A DNA stretch of 24,121 nt from assembly GCA_964627605.1 (NCBI GenBank), contig CAZVGZ010000043.1, positions 1 through 24,121 of the forward strand. Direction: 5' to 3'. Under the pieces are notes generated by a model. That model saw nothing but the letters and a program-made list of their open reading frames with translations, did no database searches and had not been told where the DNA came from. The position numbers were made by a program, and so were the translations under genes. This DNA is from CAZVGZ01 sp964627605 (lineage in GTDB: Bacteria > Latescibacterota > MWCZ01 > CAZVGZ01). The first letter of the stretch is position 1. Every line of letters starts with the position of its first letter. Shown one piece after another: positions 23,094-24,121 of this stretch.

Positions 23094-23510
23094 TCATACG
23101 GAGTCTGATTCTTCTGAGGTAGACTCCGTCAAACGTGCTGCGCCCAACCATGCGCATGCGGCGATGATGAAGAAGAATGTCCACTGAAAGAGCTTGGTGG
23201 GTGCGCTGGGAATATCGGACGAAAATACCAGACCTAGCTGCCAGATTCCAAACACCGCGTAGTTGACTGCGATGAACCTCACCATCAGAGCCGCGCCACT
23301 GTTGCGTAGCTTGCCGAACCCAATGAGGAGCAGAGCGGCGCTAGAGAGAATGAGGTAGGTGGAGACGTAGTGGAAGACGCAGTGCATGACCTTCTGCGCG
23401 ACCTCATCGAACGATGCGGCGAGCATCGGGTCCAGGAACTGTGATGTACCAACGGCGAAATGCCCGATTGTGGTCATCGCCCATACGATGCCTGCGATCA
23501 CGATTAACAT
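23094..23510 (-). CDS. Small four-helix membrane protein, unknown function
   Basis: I do not recognise a family. From the ATG at 23510 the product has 138 residues and four hydrophobic segments: about 1-21 (MLIVIAGIVWAMTTIGHFAVG), 45-66, 73-94 and 106-126. A charged acidic tail (TESTSEESDSV) follows. The open frame reaches a TTG at 23549, which would add 13 polar residues. The ATG is preferred because it begins right at the first helix, though the ribosome binding site (GGAGAG) is rather far upstream. Histidines lie in helices 1 and 2 (TIGHFAVG; VMHCVFHYVSTY). Neighbours give no clue to its role. Confidence 0.6.
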   Translation of the reverse strand: MLIVIAGIVWAMTTIGHFAVGTSQFLDPMLAASFDEVAQKVMHCVFHYVSTYLILSSAALLLIGFGKLRNSGAALMVRFIAVNYAVFGIWQLGLVFSSDIPSAPTKLFQWTFFFIIAACAWLGAARLTESTSEESDSV

Positions 23511-23785
23511 GTTTATGGTAGGTTCTCTCCGTGAGAGATATGGGCGCAATGCATATCTGATGCTGCATATAATAGAAACGGTGGTGCAACGATCTCCAGA
23601 GCCGGAGAATTGGGCGCTTATGTATCCGCTATAACTATTTGATACTCAGTTGAGTGCGCCAATCTAACGTCAGAACCGCGTCAATAAAGTCCGCGATAGG
23701 AGTTCATAGAGAAAGATAACTGAGTACACATCACGGCAGAAAGACTGGGTGGCACGCGGTACCGTCATGCGTTTGAATTAGGGCG
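23511..23785. other. Intergenic region, no gene seen
   Basis: I see no convincing ORF or RNA gene in these 275 bases. It includes a short inverted repeat (TCTCT/AGAGA near 23524-23538) and ACTCA/TGAGT near 23645-23656. It lies between two minus-strand genes and may hold the promoter of the small membrane protein, but I could not place one. Confidence 0.4.
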
Positions 23786-24121
23786 TCAATCGAGGAACTT
23801 TGCGAGAATCCTGTGGAAGCGCTCCCACTCGTTGGGCTCGACAAACCTCAACATCAGCAGTGTTACAGGAAAAATCAGGCAGACTCCGAGATGAAGAAGC
23901 GCCTGCTCCCACAACACTGGCCTAACGACCCAGGATGCAGCGACTACTGTGATGATGCTTGAGGCCAATAGTTTGGCCAGTCTTCTCCACTCCAAGGGCG
24001 TGCCGTAGAAATGGCATCCCAAATAGGTCATCATAACAGCCATCATCCCGTAGGCCACTAACGTCGCCCATGCCGCACCCATCATGCCCCACCTTGGAAT
24101 CCAGAGCATATTCAAAACCAC
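23786..24121 (-). CDS. C-terminal part of a flippase-like (polysaccharide transporter) protein, cut by window edge
   Basis: The last 111 residues of a minus-strand gene whose 5' end lies beyond 24121; the frame is open to the edge. The sequence LNMLWIPRWGMMGAAWATL followed by a long helix matches the late helices of the Wzx/MATE/MurJ superfamily, where NxLLIPxxGxxGAAxAT is typical. Two further hydrophobic segments lie about 48-66 and 72-90, and the tail is charged (EWERFHRILAKFLD). Such proteins flip lipid-linked sugars across the inner membrane. Which subfamily is involved cannot be decided from the fragment. Confidence 0.65.
   Translation of the reverse strand: MVLNMLWIPRWGMMGAAWATLVAYGMMAVMMTYLGCHFYGTPLEWRRLAKLLASSIITVVAASWVVRPVLWEQALLHLGVCLIFPVTLLMLRFVEPNEWERFHRILAKFLD

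Noticed and set aside
1..24121. Search for a mobile element, defence system or CRISPR array
   Set aside because: No transposase, integrase, nuclease, regular repeat array or abrupt change in base composition was found; the window reads as chromosomal core and accessory envelope genes.

Overview
The window is a fragment of a bacterial chromosome. It is densely coded, with mostly short intergenic gaps, several ATGA/TGATG stop-start overlaps, and no rRNA, tRNA, CRISPR array, insertion sequence or phage gene that I can see. The content points to a diderm-type, respiring bacterium that makes c-type cytochromes. An aerotolerance (BatA-type) protein, an M23 peptidase with a long beta-sandwich tail, a UbiA enzyme of the geranylgeranylglyceryl-phosphate prenyltransferase type and a fused homocysteine methyltransferase/MTHFR suggest the FCB superphylum or a nearby uncultivated lineage (Gemmatimonadota, Latescibacterota or Zixibacteria-like). 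That assignment is inference from gene style only.

Layout. Positions 1-383 hold no gene but contain three inverted repeats downstream of the ccm genes. Positions 384-7870 (minus strand) are a System I cytochrome c maturation cluster. In transcription order it reads ccmE, ccmF, ccmH, a zinc-ribbon CcmI-like protein, an unknown membrane-anchored beta-sandwich protein, ccmA, ccmB, ccmC, and a 53-codon ccmD that is easily missed. Positions 8015-14502 (minus) carry envelope and isoprenoid genes: a BatA-type protein, uppS, cdsA, dxr and rseP. Positions 14709-18955 (plus) carry an M23 peptidase, a UbiA-family prenyltransferase and a DUF92/VTE6-like membrane protein. They converge on murQ and era (19004-20865, minus). 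Positions 21061-22929 (plus) encode the bifunctional homocysteine methyltransferase/MTHFR. The right end has an unknown four-helix membrane protein and the 3' end of a flippase-like gene cut by the window edge.

How the genes work together. CcmABCD load heme onto CcmE. CcmF with CcmH and the CcmI-like protein attaches it to apocytochromes. Dxr makes isoprenoid precursor, UppS builds undecaprenyl diphosphate from the products of that pathway, CdsA makes CDP-diacylglycerol, and RseP cleaves membrane-bound substrates. The M23 protein and MurQ act on peptidoglycan and its recycling.

The most unusual part is the ccm cluster. Its CcmE carries CxxxY in place of the HxxxY heme-binding motif, yet a CcmH-like protein with a C-x-C-G-C motif is present. 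Two accessory membrane proteins sit between ccmH and ccmA, and both contain a similar short helical SHOCT-like motif. The UbiA/DUF92 pair is the second most interesting locus.
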